NCBI RefSeq assembly: GCF_044582145.1
Contig: NZ_JBDODO010000007.1
DNA from: Guyparkeria sp016278265
GTDB taxonomy: Bacteria > Pseudomonadota > Gammaproteobacteria > Halothiobacillales > Halothiobacillaceae
DNA: 64,000 nt
Direction: 5' to 3' (one strand)
The notes under the pieces were generated by a model. It had not been told where the DNA came from, made no database searches, and saw only the letters and a list, made by a program, of their open reading frames with translations. This document shows, piece by piece, positions 28,641 to 37,274 of the stretch; position 1 is the first letter of the stretch; the number at the start of each line of letters is the position of its first letter. The position numbers and the translations under genes are program-made.

Positions 28641-30037
28641 GCGCTCGTCCCCGTGGAGCGTTCGCCGCCGGTCTGGATACCCAGCGATTTGAGCTTTCGA
28701 TAGAGATTGGTGCGTTCCATGCCGGTGCGCCGCGACAGCTCGGTCATCGAGCCGTCGACGTTCTTCAGCTGGGCTAGCAGGTAGCGCCGCTCGAATTCGT
28801 CACGCGCCTCGCGCAAGGGCAGGTCGAGGTTGAGTGACACCAGCGCCGGGCTTTTCTCCGCGCCGGCCTCGTCGATGGGCGCCAGCCCCAGCGCCCGCTG
28901 GACTTCCTGCTCGTCGATCACCTCGCCAGTACCGAGGATCAGCAGGCGCTGAACCAGGTTCTTTAGCTCGCGGACGTTGCCCGACCAGTGGTGGTAGCGC
29001 AGCAGATTGCGTGCACCGATGGTCAGCTCGCGTCGCGGCAGCCCCTCGACCTTGTGGGCCGTCTCGAGGTAGTGCGACAACAGCACCGGGATGTCCTCGG
29101 GATGCTCGCGCAGCGACTCGATATGCACCGGCACCACCGAGAGGTGGTAGTAGAGATCCTCGCGGAAGTTGCCGGCGCGCACCTCGGCCTCGAGATCCTT
29201 GCGGGTCGCGGCGATCACCCGCACGTCCACCCGCACCGGGTCGTTGCCACCGACGCGGAAGAACGACTGGCTTTCGAGCGCCGAGATCAGCTGCATCTGG
29301 GTCTGCTCGTCCATGTCGGCCGCCTCGGCGATGAACAGCGTGCCGCCGTTGGCCTGCTCGAGCAGCCCGTAGCGGATGCGCCCGTCCTCCTCGGCACCGA
29401 ACAGCTCGACCGCGGCATTCTGCCGGCCGGAAACCGCGCTGCCGCCGGTATCGACGAACGGGAAATGCCGTCGCGGCGAGTTGCGATGGATGAAACGAGC
29501 CAGCGCCTGCTTGCCGGTACCCGGCTCGCCGGAGATCAGCACCCAGGCATCGTGGTCGGCGATCTTCTTCGCCTGATCGCGCAACTCCTGCATGTACTCG
29601 GAGTCGCCGATCAGGTCGAGCGGATCGACCTCACCCCGCTTGAGCGCCGCGTTCTCCTGCGCCAGGCGCCGGTTGTCCAACGCGTGTTCGATCAGCAGCA
29701 ACAACTTGTCGAGCGAGATGGGCTTTTCGATGAAGTCGAATGCACCCAGACGAGTGGCCTCGACGGCCGTCTCGACCGTGCCGTGGCCCGACATCATGAT
29801 CACCGGCCAGACCAGCTGGTCGCGTTCGTGCCATTCGCGCAGCAGCCCGATGCCATCCGTGCCCGGCATCCAGATATCCAGCAGGATCAGGTCGGGCCGT
29901 CGAACCGCGATCGAGCCGCGCGCCTCGATGGCGTCGGCCGCGCTGCTGACGGTGAACCCTTCGTCCTCGAGCACGTCACCCAACAGGCTGCGGATCTCGC
30001 TCTCGTCATCGACGACCAGGATGTGTCCAATACTCAT
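28637..30037 (-). CDS. ntrX: NtrX-like response regulator with degenerate sigma54 ATPase
   Basis: 466 residues: receiver (Asp in ILLDIWMPGTDG near 54), AAA+ domain and Fis-type helix-turn-helix (TELSRRTGMERTNLYRKLKSL). Walker A is normal (GEPGTGKQALA), but the GAFTGA sigma54-contact loop is absent (ELFGAEEDGRIRYGLLEQ takes its place), Walker B reads LFIAEAADM instead of LFLDE..., and the usual YYRLNV arginine is His (YYHLSV). It should therefore be unable to remodel sigma54 polymerase and probably acts as an ordinary DNA-binding regulator. NtrX proteins lacking GAFTGA are known, for example in Neisseria. Downstream of ntrY by three bases. Confidence 0.9.
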   Translation of the reverse strand: MSIGHILVVDDESEIRSLLGDVLEDEGFTVSSAADAIEARGSIAVRRPDLILLDIWMPGTDGIGLLREWHERDQLVWPVIMMSGHGTVETAVEATRLGAFDFIEKPISLDKLLLLIEHALDNRRLAQENAALKRGEVDPLDLIGDSEYMQELRDQAKKIADHDAWVLISGEPGTGKQALARFIHRNSPRRHFPFVDTGGSAVSGRQNAAVELFGAEEDGRIRYGLLEQANGGTLFIAEAADMDEQTQMQLISALESQSFFRVGGNDPVRVDVRVIAATRKDLEAEVRAGNFREDLYYHLSVVPVHIESLREHPEDIPVLLSHYLETAHKVEGLPRRELTIGARNLLRYHHWSGNVRELKNLVQRLLILGTGEVIDEQEVQRALGLAPIDEAGAEKSPALVSLNLDLPLREARDEFERRYLLAQLKNVDGSMTELSRRTGMERTNLYRKLKSLGIQTGGERSTGTSA

Positions 30038-30040
30038 TCG

Positions 30041-32422
30041 TCAGGAAGTTCCCGTTTCTCCGTGGGAGCCATTGCGGCGGCCCTTTTCGATGTGGTCGCC
30101 AGCGCGGCGCCCCTTTTGGACGTGGTCGCCAGCGCGGCGGCGTTTCACGCGCGCGTCGCAGCGACCCGATTCCAAGGGTAGGCGAATCGTAACGCGAGCA
30201 CCGTGATTGGCAAGCCGCCGGCCCGCCTCGGTGTCGTCGTTCTCCGGCTGCTCGAACGCGTTCCAGGCATGCACGGCCCCGGCATGCTCCTCGACGATTT
30301 TCTTGACGATCGCCAATCCCAGACCCGAGCCCTTGGGCCGGGTGGTCGCGTAGGGTTCGAACAGGCGGTCGAGTATCTCGGCCGGGAAGCCCGGTCCGTT
30401 GTCGGCCACCGTCAGTTCGGCCAGGCAATGCCCTTCCTCACCAATCACGCGCAGGTCGATCAACACGATCGGCTCGCCGGCCACCGCGCCGCGTTCATCC
30501 AGCGCCTGGCTGGCGTTGCGGATCAGGTTGTGCAGCAATTGCCGCAGTCGATTACCGTCACCCTCGACCCAGACCGGTTCGTCGAGCTCCGGCAGGTAGC
30601 GCACCTTGACGGCCGTATTGCCACGGTAGAGCTCGACGGTCTGCCCGGCCAGGGCCTGCAGGTCGAGCCGCTGAAGACTTACGTCCGGGCTGCGCGCGTA
30701 ATCGGCGAATTCATTGACCATGTGCTTCATGGCATCGACCTGGGCAATGATCGTGGCGGTGGCGCGATCGAGGATCGGCGCATGTTCCTCGTCGAGCTGC
30801 GACAGGATACGCCGGCGCAGCCGCTCGGCCGACAGCCCGATCGGGGTGAGCGGATTCTTGATCTCGTGGGCCAGGCGACGCGCGACCTCCGACCACGCCG
30901 CGTCACGCTGGGCCTGGATCAGCGCGGTGACGTCCTCGAGGACCATCACGTAACCGCCGGCGTCCGCCTCGCCATCCGGCGGCAGTGCTGCCAGCCGGGC
31001 CAGCAGCACCTTGCGGCCGCTGCCGTTCATGATGCGCACCTGGGCCTCGACCGTCTCGCCCGGCGGCGGCCCGGCCGTACCCAGCCGATCGAGAAACGCC
31101 TCGCACAACGGCAACAGGCTCGCATGCTCGCGGCAGACCGCCTGCAAGGACCCCTCGAACAGCTCCTCGGAGGCCACGCCCAGAATCTGCTGAGCGGCCG
31201 AGTTACCACTGATGATGCGCCCATCGAAGGACAGTGTCAGCACCCCCGAGGACAGATGCTGGATCACGGTGTCCAGGTAGTCGCGCTCCTTGTCGGCCAG
31301 TTCCTGGAGCTCACGCATCACCTCGTGGGCCCGCCGCACCCGGGCCGTCATGGTGTTGAACGACTGGACCAGCTGGCCGAGATCGTCACGCCGGTCGACT
31401 GGCAGGCGCAGGCTGTAGTCGCCCTCCGCGACCGCCTGGGTGCCCGCGGCCAGTTCGCGGATCGGACTGAGCAGTTTTCGCGCGGCCAGGAAGGCCAGCC
31501 AGACCGCCGTGAGCAACGACAACAGCAGCGCCAGAGTCAGGGCCAGGGTGAAGGTCTGCTTGAGCGAGCTGTGCAGGTAGACCAGCTCGCGGTAGTCGTT
31601 GAAGGCGTCCTGCACGCTCTTGGAGAGCTGGTTGGCCTCGTCGGGCACATCGAACAGCGCCTGCAGGACGCGCTTGCCGCCCTCGCTGATGAGCCCCGCC
31701 TCCATTGGCACCACCACCCGGATCTGCAGGTTGCCGTCGCCGCCGGGGTCCAGGCCGATAAAATCTCGCCCGGAGCGGGCATGCGCCAGCGCGGTTTCGT
31801 CGGCACGAGCCGGCACGATACTGGTGGCATCCTCGGAGGAGGAGGCGACGATCAGGTTGCGCTGGCCGAGAATGGTCATCTCCTCGGCGCCGGTGGTGCG
31901 CCGCATCTGCGAGAGCTCCAGCGCAATGAGCTCCGAGCCGCCATCCTGCAGTTCGCTGGCGGCGCGGCGGGTCTGCTCCAAGGCCTGGCGCATGCGTCCG
32001 TCGAAGGACATCTGCGACAGGGAAAGGGCATCGGTCATCGCCTGCTCGACCTGCACGTCGAACCAGGAATCGATGCCGCGCTGCACGAAGGTGAGCGAGA
32101 AGTAGAAGACGATTGCCACCGGCACCACCGACAGCGCGACGAAGGTCACCACTAGACGCGCAGTCAGCCGGGAGCCGGGCGTGCCGCGGCGATAATCGCG
32201 GATCAGCCGGACGATATGCCAGAGCACCACGGCGGCGAGGAACAACAGCCCCACCGCGCTGACACCCAGCAGGGCCAGGAACAGCCCCTCGGGCTGCTCG
32301 ACGGCACGCAGCGAGTCGGAGACCAGATACAGCAGCGCCAGCAGCAGCACGATGACCATCGCGCTGATCGGCGGGATGGCCCGCCTCACCCAGCGTTGCA
32401 TGCGGCGGCCCAGGCGCGTCAT
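30041..32422 (-). CDS. ntrY: NtrY-like membrane sensor histidine kinase
   Basis: 793 residues. Two membrane helices near the N terminus (about 15-37, 45-70) and more before and after a periplasmic segment, HAMP near 315-370, PAS near 380-490, HisKA with VARRLAHEIKNPLTPIGLSAER near 515, and ATPase motifs NLIRNASQAL, DNGPGFP and GSGLGLAIVKKI. The ATG at 32422 overlaps the DUF4390 stop by four bases and is preferred to one 24 bases upstream. The extreme C terminus is an odd basic tail of three decapeptide repeats (30075 region). Cognate kinase of NtrX. Confidence 0.92.
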   Translation of the reverse strand: MTRLGRRMQRWVRRAIPPISAMVIVLLLALLYLVSDSLRAVEQPEGLFLALLGVSAVGLLFLAAVVLWHIVRLIRDYRRGTPGSRLTARLVVTFVALSVVPVAIVFYFSLTFVQRGIDSWFDVQVEQAMTDALSLSQMSFDGRMRQALEQTRRAASELQDGGSELIALELSQMRRTTGAEEMTILGQRNLIVASSSEDATSIVPARADETALAHARSGRDFIGLDPGGDGNLQIRVVVPMEAGLISEGGKRVLQALFDVPDEANQLSKSVQDAFNDYRELVYLHSSLKQTFTLALTLALLLSLLTAVWLAFLAARKLLSPIRELAAGTQAVAEGDYSLRLPVDRRDDLGQLVQSFNTMTARVRRAHEVMRELQELADKERDYLDTVIQHLSSGVLTLSFDGRIISGNSAAQQILGVASEELFEGSLQAVCREHASLLPLCEAFLDRLGTAGPPPGETVEAQVRIMNGSGRKVLLARLAALPPDGEADAGGYVMVLEDVTALIQAQRDAAWSEVARRLAHEIKNPLTPIGLSAERLRRRILSQLDEEHAPILDRATATIIAQVDAMKHMVNEFADYARSPDVSLQRLDLQALAGQTVELYRGNTAVKVRYLPELDEPVWVEGDGNRLRQLLHNLIRNASQALDERGAVAGEPIVLIDLRVIGEEGHCLAELTVADNGPGFPAEILDRLFEPYATTRPKGSGLGLAIVKKIVEEHAGAVHAWNAFEQPENDDTEAGRRLANHGARVTIRLPLESGRCDARVKRRRAGDHVQKGRRAGDHIEKGRRNGSHGETGTS
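30075..30154 (-). repeat. 30-bp tandem repeat at the 3' end of ntrY
   Basis: Two full 30-base units (30075-30104, 30105-30134) and a diverged one alongside encode the decapeptides GRRAGDHVQK, GRRAGDHIEK and GRRNGSHGET at the C terminus of NtrY. The units differ by only a few bases, so the copy number may vary between strains. Confidence 0.8.
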
Positions 32423-32997
32423 CCCCGCACCTCCGAAAGCCCCCACAGGAACCAGTCACTGTCGAGATCCCAGGCATCCTCGAACAGGGCCGGGATCCGC
32501 AGCGGCAACGGCAACTTGTTGACGTCCAGCGTCACGCGCAGCTTGCCCAACAGGCGCGGCTTGTCGGCCAGCGGCGCCCAGGGACCCAGCCGCCAGGCGC
32601 GCACATGTGCGAGCGACGCGACCGCGCCGGCCAGCTCGGAAAAGGTGTGCGTCTCACGGGCGTGAAAATCGGTAACCATCCAGGTGCGGGACAGGGCGTG
32701 GTACTCCAGGCGCAGACGCCGCCGATCGGACAGCAGCCGCCGATCCCAGAGCCATTCGCGCGGCTCGACAATCTCCGCCTCGACGATCAGGTTCAGGGCA
32801 ATCGAGTTGCGCAGCGCCTCGATCACCTCGCTGCCCAGCGACAATTCGAGGTTGGCGTCCAGGAACACCGATTCCTCGCGCACCTCGGCGTGCACGTCGA
32901 TCACCCGGGCATCCGCGAGCAGCCCGGTCGAGCCACCGAGCCCGACGACGAGCATCAGGAGCAACCAACCCGGGCGTGACACGCGGACCCACGTCAT
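32419..32997 (-). CDS. DUF4390 secreted protein
   Basis: 192 residues with a signal peptide (about 1-28, LLLMLVVGLGGSTGLLADA). The mature part is the beta-rich DUF4390 domain (NLELSLGSEVIEALRNSIAL near 48, LPLRIPALFEDAWDLDSDWF near the C terminus). Function unknown; it nearly always lies between rsmB and ntrY and may supply an envelope-related input to the kinase, which is speculation. Overlaps both neighbours by four bases. Confidence 0.85.
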   Translation of the reverse strand: MTWVRVSRPGWLLLMLVVGLGGSTGLLADARVIDVHAEVREESVFLDANLELSLGSEVIEALRNSIALNLIVEAEIVEPREWLWDRRLLSDRRRLRLEYHALSRTWMVTDFHARETHTFSELAGAVASLAHVRAWRLGPWAPLADKPRLLGKLRVTLDVNKLPLPLRIPALFEDAWDLDSDWFLWGLSEVRG

Positions 32998-34406
32998 CCG
33001 TTGGCCACCGGCTTTTCCAGCACCGCGTAATAAAAGCCGTCGTGGCCGTCGACCTGCGGGAACAGTTGACGTCCGACCACCTGCGGCTCCCCCCAGTCAA
33101 CGTCCAGCGGCACGGCAATCGCATCGGGGTGGTCACGCAGGAAGGACTCGACCTGCTTGGCGTTCTCGCGCTTGAGGATCGAGCAGGTCGCGTACACGAG
33201 GCGCCCGCCCGGGCGCAGCAACGCCCACAGCCGCTCCAGGATCTCGCGCTGCCGGCGCACCAGGACATCCAAGTCCTCGGGTCGGCGCAGGCGCTTGATG
33301 TCCGGGTGGCGCCGGATCACGCCGGTGGCCGAACAGGGCACGTCGGCCAGGATGCGGTCGAAGCTCGCCGGCGGCTCGATCGACTGCGAGGTCAGATCGG
33401 CGCAGACCAACTCGGCGTAACGCCCGGAGCGTTCGAGATTGTCCTGGACCCGGGCCAGCCGGGTGACGTCGATATCCACCGCCGTCATCCGCACGGCCGG
33501 CTCGGAGTCGAGCATCGCCAGCGTTTTGCCGCCCGGGGCGCAGCAGGCGTCCAGCACGCGCAACCCCGGCGACAGGTCCATCAGGTCGACTACCAGCTGG
33601 GCCGCCTCGTCTTGTACCGACACCTCGCCCTGATGAAAGCCCGGCAGCCGCTCGACATCCAACGGCGTGGCCAGGGCCACCCCGTGGGGGGCGTGACGCG
33701 TCGCGCTGGCCTCGACCGACTCCTCGGCAAGACGCTCTAGATAGGCGGACACGCTCTGCTCGGCGGCATTCACCCGCAGGGTCATGGGGGGATGGGTGGC
33801 CAGCTGTCCGCCCAGCTCGATGGTGCGTTCCTCGCCCCAGTCGTTCGCCAGCATGCCGAACAGCCAGTCCGGGAGACGGGCCCGTACCGCCGGCGGCGCG
33901 TTGTCGAACGGCGTCTCACCGGCCTCGATCTGACGCACTGCACGCCGCAACACCGCGTTGACCAGCCCGGTCGCCCAGTTGTGATTGAGCTCGCGGGCGG
34001 CATGCACCGCGGCATTGACCACGCGCGAGGGTTCGCGCTTGGAGCCGGTCAGGCGCTCGAGGCCAACCAGCAGCAGCATGCCGACCTCGGCGGCGCGGGG
34101 ATTGAGCGGACGGTCGAGCAGCTGGTCGCGCCACCACGCCAACGGCTCGTAGTGGCGCAACACCTCGTAGCTCATCGCCTGCACCACGCTGCGGTGCGCG
34201 GCCTGAGCCCGCGCGGTCAGCTCGGGCAATACCTGGTCAAGGGAACGGCCGCGATCGACGACCTGCAACAGCCCCTCGGCAACCAAGGCCTCGGGCGAGC
34301 GCGGCGGCCCGCCCTGGTCCGCGCCACCGGGACCGCGACGCGGGCGACCCCGCTGACCGTCGGGGCGGCGCCGGGACTGGCGATCGGCCTGTGGGTTATC
34401 CGCCAA
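32994..34406 (-). CDS. rsmB: 16S rRNA (cytosine(967)-C5)-methyltransferase
   Basis: Methylates C967 of 16S rRNA. 470 residues, with a NusB-like N-terminal RNA-binding domain and a SAM-dependent domain: VLDACCAPGGKTLAML near 295, catalytic cysteines in ADVPCSATGVIRRHPD and VYATCSILKREN. The N terminus carries an extra Arg/Gly/Pro-rich segment of about 35 residues absent in E. coli. No ATG or GTG fits; TTG at 34406, with GGGGGTG five bases upstream and an 11-base overlap with fmt, is the best start. Confidence 0.92.
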   Translation of the reverse strand: MADNPQADRQSRRRPDGQRGRPRRGPGGADQGGPPRSPEALVAEGLLQVVDRGRSLDQVLPELTARAQAAHRSVVQAMSYEVLRHYEPLAWWRDQLLDRPLNPRAAEVGMLLLVGLERLTGSKREPSRVVNAAVHAARELNHNWATGLVNAVLRRAVRQIEAGETPFDNAPPAVRARLPDWLFGMLANDWGEERTIELGGQLATHPPMTLRVNAAEQSVSAYLERLAEESVEASATRHAPHGVALATPLDVERLPGFHQGEVSVQDEAAQLVVDLMDLSPGLRVLDACCAPGGKTLAMLDSEPAVRMTAVDIDVTRLARVQDNLERSGRYAELVCADLTSQSIEPPASFDRILADVPCSATGVIRRHPDIKRLRRPEDLDVLVRRQREILERLWALLRPGGRLVYATCSILKRENAKQVESFLRDHPDAIAVPLDVDWGEPQVVGRQLFPQVDGHDGFYYAVLEKPVANG

Positions 34407-35349
34407 GCCGCACCCCCAGCAGATCTCGACCGCGGGCGAAGTCGGCGGCCGCGATCGGCCGACCACCGGCACGCTGCACGCGGGTCAATTCCAGACCACC
34501 GCTACCTGTCTGCACCACAAGGCCATCGGCACTCAGCTCGATCACCTCGCCGGGCGTCGTCCCCTCGTGGCCATCGGCCACGCGCGCGCCCCACAGGCGC
34601 AACGGCTCGCCGTCCCACGTGGTCTGGGCGACGGGCCAGGGATTGAAGGCGCGCACGCGGCGCTCGATCAGGTCGGCCGACTCGCGCCAATCGACCTTTG
34701 CCTCGGGCTTGGCGAGCTTGGCGGCATAGCAGGCCTGTGCATCGTCCTGCGGCTCGGGGGCACCCTCACCTTGAACGATGGTCGGCAGCGACTCGATCAG
34801 CGCCTGGGCACCGAGAGGCGCGAGCCGGTCGTGGAGGGTGGCGGCCGTGTCGTCGGGGTGGATCGGCTCGATCCGCTTGAACCACATCGGGCCGGTATCC
34901 AGCCCGGCCTCCATCTGCATGATGGTGATGCCGGTTTCGGTATCGCCCGCCTCGATGGCGCGATTGATCGGCGCGGCCCCGCGCCAGCGCGGCAGCAGCG
35001 AGGCATGGATATTGATCGCGCCGAGACGCGGCATCTCGAGCACGGCCGGCGGCAGGATCAGCCCGTAAGCGGCGACGACCAGCAGGTCGGGCCGATACTC
35101 GGCCAGCCGCGCCTGGGCGGCCTCGTCTTTCAGCGTCAGCGGTTGCTCCACCGGCAGCCCCAACTCGAGCGCCGTCTGCTTGACGGGCGAGGCAGTGAGC
35201 TTCTTTCCCCGTCCGGCCGGTCGGTCGGGCTGGGTGTAGACGGCGACCAGTTCGAGCGTCTCGCCGCCGATCTCGTCGAGACGGGCCAGCGCCTCGAGCG
35301 CCGGCACGGCGAAATCAGGCGTGCCGCAATAGATCACACGCAGGCTCAT
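34396..35349 (-). CDS. fmt: Methionyl-tRNA formyltransferase
   Basis: Formylates initiator Met-tRNA. 317 residues. N-terminal IYCGTPDFAVPALEAL, and the catalytic block INIHASLLPRWRGAAPINRAI near 108-128 (Asn, His, and the following QMEAGLDTGP) are diagnostic. Four-base overlap with def. Confidence 0.97.
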   Translation of the reverse strand: MSLRVIYCGTPDFAVPALEALARLDEIGGETLELVAVYTQPDRPAGRGKKLTASPVKQTALELGLPVEQPLTLKDEAAQARLAEYRPDLLVVAAYGLILPPAVLEMPRLGAINIHASLLPRWRGAAPINRAIEAGDTETGITIMQMEAGLDTGPMWFKRIEPIHPDDTAATLHDRLAPLGAQALIESLPTIVQGEGAPEPQDDAQACYAAKLAKPEAKVDWRESADLIERRVRAFNPWPVAQTTWDGEPLRLWGARVADGHEGTTPGEVIELSADGLVVQTGSGGLELTRVQRAGGRPIAAADFARGRDLLGVRLGG

Positions 35350-35852
35350 ACACGCTCCCGGCGCGCGGCCTTTTCCATCTTCTTGCGGATGCGCTGCTGC
35401 TTGAGCGGCGAGAGGTAGTCGATGAACAACCGACCGTCGAGGTGGTCAAGTTCGTGCTGGAAGCAGATGGCCAGCAGCCCGTCGAGATCCTGTTCGATGG
35501 CCTTGCCCTTCTCGTCTCGGGCGCGCACACGGATGCGTTCGGCGCGCGAAATGGTCTCGTTGATGCCTGGAATCGACAGGCAACCCTCTTCCGACTCGAC
35601 TTCTCCCGAGCGGGCCACGATCTCGGGATTGACGAAGGCCATGGCCCCGCTGCGGTCCTCGCTGACGTCGGCCACGAACAGTCGCCGATGCTCGTCGATC
35701 TGGGTGGCGGCCAGGCCGATGCCGCTCTCCTGGTACATGGTCTCGAACATGTCGGCGACCAGTTCGGCGAGCGCAGGCTCGAAGGAATCGACCGGGCGGG
35801 CAATCTCGCGCAGGCGATCGTCGGGGTAGATGAGGATGTCTCGCAGACTCAT
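35346..35852 (-). CDS. def: Peptide deformylase
   Basis: Metalloenzyme that removes the formyl group from nascent peptides. 168 residues. All three motifs are intact: GIGLAATQI near 45, EGCLSIPG near 89 and HELDHLDGRLF near 135. The ATG at 35852 starts with the family-typical MSLRDILIYPDDRL; the longer open frame to 35900 is not required. Divergent from the LysM gene, a conserved gammaproteobacterial arrangement. Confidence 0.96.
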   Translation of the reverse strand: MSLRDILIYPDDRLREIARPVDSFEPALAELVADMFETMYQESGIGLAATQIDEHRRLFVADVSEDRSGAMAFVNPEIVARSGEVESEEGCLSIPGINETISRAERIRVRARDEKGKAIEQDLDGLLAICFQHELDHLDGRLFIDYLSPLKQQRIRKKMEKAARRERV

Positions 35853-36077
35853 ACGTCGGTCACTGGGTTCGGTTATTCGCCACGGCGGGGTCACTGACAC
35901 GGCACTTCGTTCGCCCGCTGGCCGACTGGACGGTGGGGGCGAAATCTTTTACAACAAGCCGTATTTGGGGATACATTGTACGCCAGCACTCGGCAGAACC
36001 CAGATGAATGTCGACAATCACGGGGGAACAGTTCGCACGCGGGCTGCTCTCGGCCGGACACCAAGGACGTTGTAACG

Positions 36078-37271
36078 ATGAGATCGACCAAAGGACTCCC
36101 CCTGGCACTAGCCCCGGCACTCGCGCTCGCGGGACTGATGCCGCTGATTGCCAGCCTCACCGGCTGCGCACTGACCGAAGACGATGTGGTCAACCCACGC
36201 GAACCCATGTCCGCCGACGCCCTGCCGCTGGGCGCCGAACGCGGCCCGGTCAAGCGGACCCTCTCCGCCGAGGAAACCCGCGACCAGTTCCGGGACCTGT
36301 CCGCCGAGAACTACGTGGTCAAGAAGGGCGACACCCTCTGGTCGATCGCCAACCACTTCCTTAAAGACCCCTATTATTGGCCCGAGATCTGGTACGCCAA
36401 CTCGGAGATCGCCAACCCGCACCGCATCTACCCGGGCGACCGCATCCAGATCGTGTTCGTCGGCGATCGACCGCGATTGTCCATCGGCCTGCGCCCGCAC
36501 ATCCGTTACGAATCGCTGCCGCCAGCGGTCGCCGCCGTGCCGCTCGACCTGGTCCGCCCGTTCCTGACCCACGACCAGGTGATGGACGAGGGCGAGTTCG
36601 AGGCCGCCCCCTACATCCTCGCCAACCGCGAAGGCTCGATTCACGCCAGCAGCGGCGACACCGCCTACGTCCGCCCGCCGCTCGACGGCTCGCAGCAGCG
36701 CTTTGCCATCGTCGAGCAAGGCAAGGCCCTGGTCGATGGCCGCACCGGCGAGCACCTCGGCTACCGCGCCATCTTCAAGGGCGAGGCCAACGTGGTCGAG
36801 ACGGGTGACCCGACCACCGTCAAGCTTGAAGACACCGTGCGTGAAGTCGCTGAGGGCGACCGCCTCGTCGACATGACCGAGGAGGCCTTCGATCGGGACG
36901 TCACGCCGCAGATCCCGGCCTTCCCGATCGACGCGACCATCATCCTGCTGCCGGATGCCATCACCCAGGTGGGCAGCCAGCAGGTGGTCGTGATCGACCG
37001 GGGCAGCAAATCGGGTGTGACCGCCGGCGACCTACTGCAGATCAGCAAACGCGGCCGCGTGGTCGAGGACCGCTTCGCCAAGCGCGAGACCGGCGAGGAT
37101 GGCCGCGAGGCCACCCGCGGCCCAGCCGTGCTGCTGCCGGATCACCCGATCGGCACCGCCATGGTCTTCCGCGCCTACGATCGCGTCAGCTACGCGCTGG
37201 TGATCAAGGCCACCCAGCCGGTCCACGAGGGCGATCTCGCCCAGACCCCGGTCCAGGGAAGTCGCCTCTAA
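36078..37271 (+). CDS. LysM-domain exported protein
   Basis: 397 residues. N-terminal hydrophobic segment ending LIASLTGC suggests a lipoprotein (Cys near 34). One LysM peptidoglycan-binding motif follows near 78-130 (YVVKKGDTLWSIANHFLKDPYYWPEIW..), then a long uncharacterised periplasmic region. This family lies next to dprA and opposite def in many gammaproteobacteria; it is probably a cell-wall-associated protein. The ATG at 36078 places the signal correctly. Confidence 0.88.
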   Translation: MRSTKGLPLALAPALALAGLMPLIASLTGCALTEDDVVNPREPMSADALPLGAERGPVKRTLSAEETRDQFRDLSAENYVVKKGDTLWSIANHFLKDPYYWPEIWYANSEIANPHRIYPGDRIQIVFVGDRPRLSIGLRPHIRYESLPPAVAAVPLDLVRPFLTHDQVMDEGEFEAAPYILANREGSIHASSGDTAYVRPPLDGSQQRFAIVEQGKALVDGRTGEHLGYRAIFKGEANVVETGDPTTVKLEDTVREVAEGDRLVDMTEEAFDRDVTPQIPAFPIDATIILLPDAITQVGSQQVVVIDRGSKSGVTAGDLLQISKRGRVVEDRFAKRETGEDGREATRGPAVLLPDHPIGTAMVFRAYDRVSYALVIKATQPVHEGDLAQTPVQGSRL

Positions 37272-37274
37272 GCG

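Noticed and set aside
28637..30037. NtrX as the activator of the soxYZ sigma54 promoter
   Set aside because: It lacks GAFTGA and other activator residues; the intact regulator at 18610-19965 is adjacent and a better candidate.
30203..32155. 650-residue open frame opposite ntrY
   Set aside because: Antisense shadow of the kinase; no motif and Gln/Arg/His-rich.
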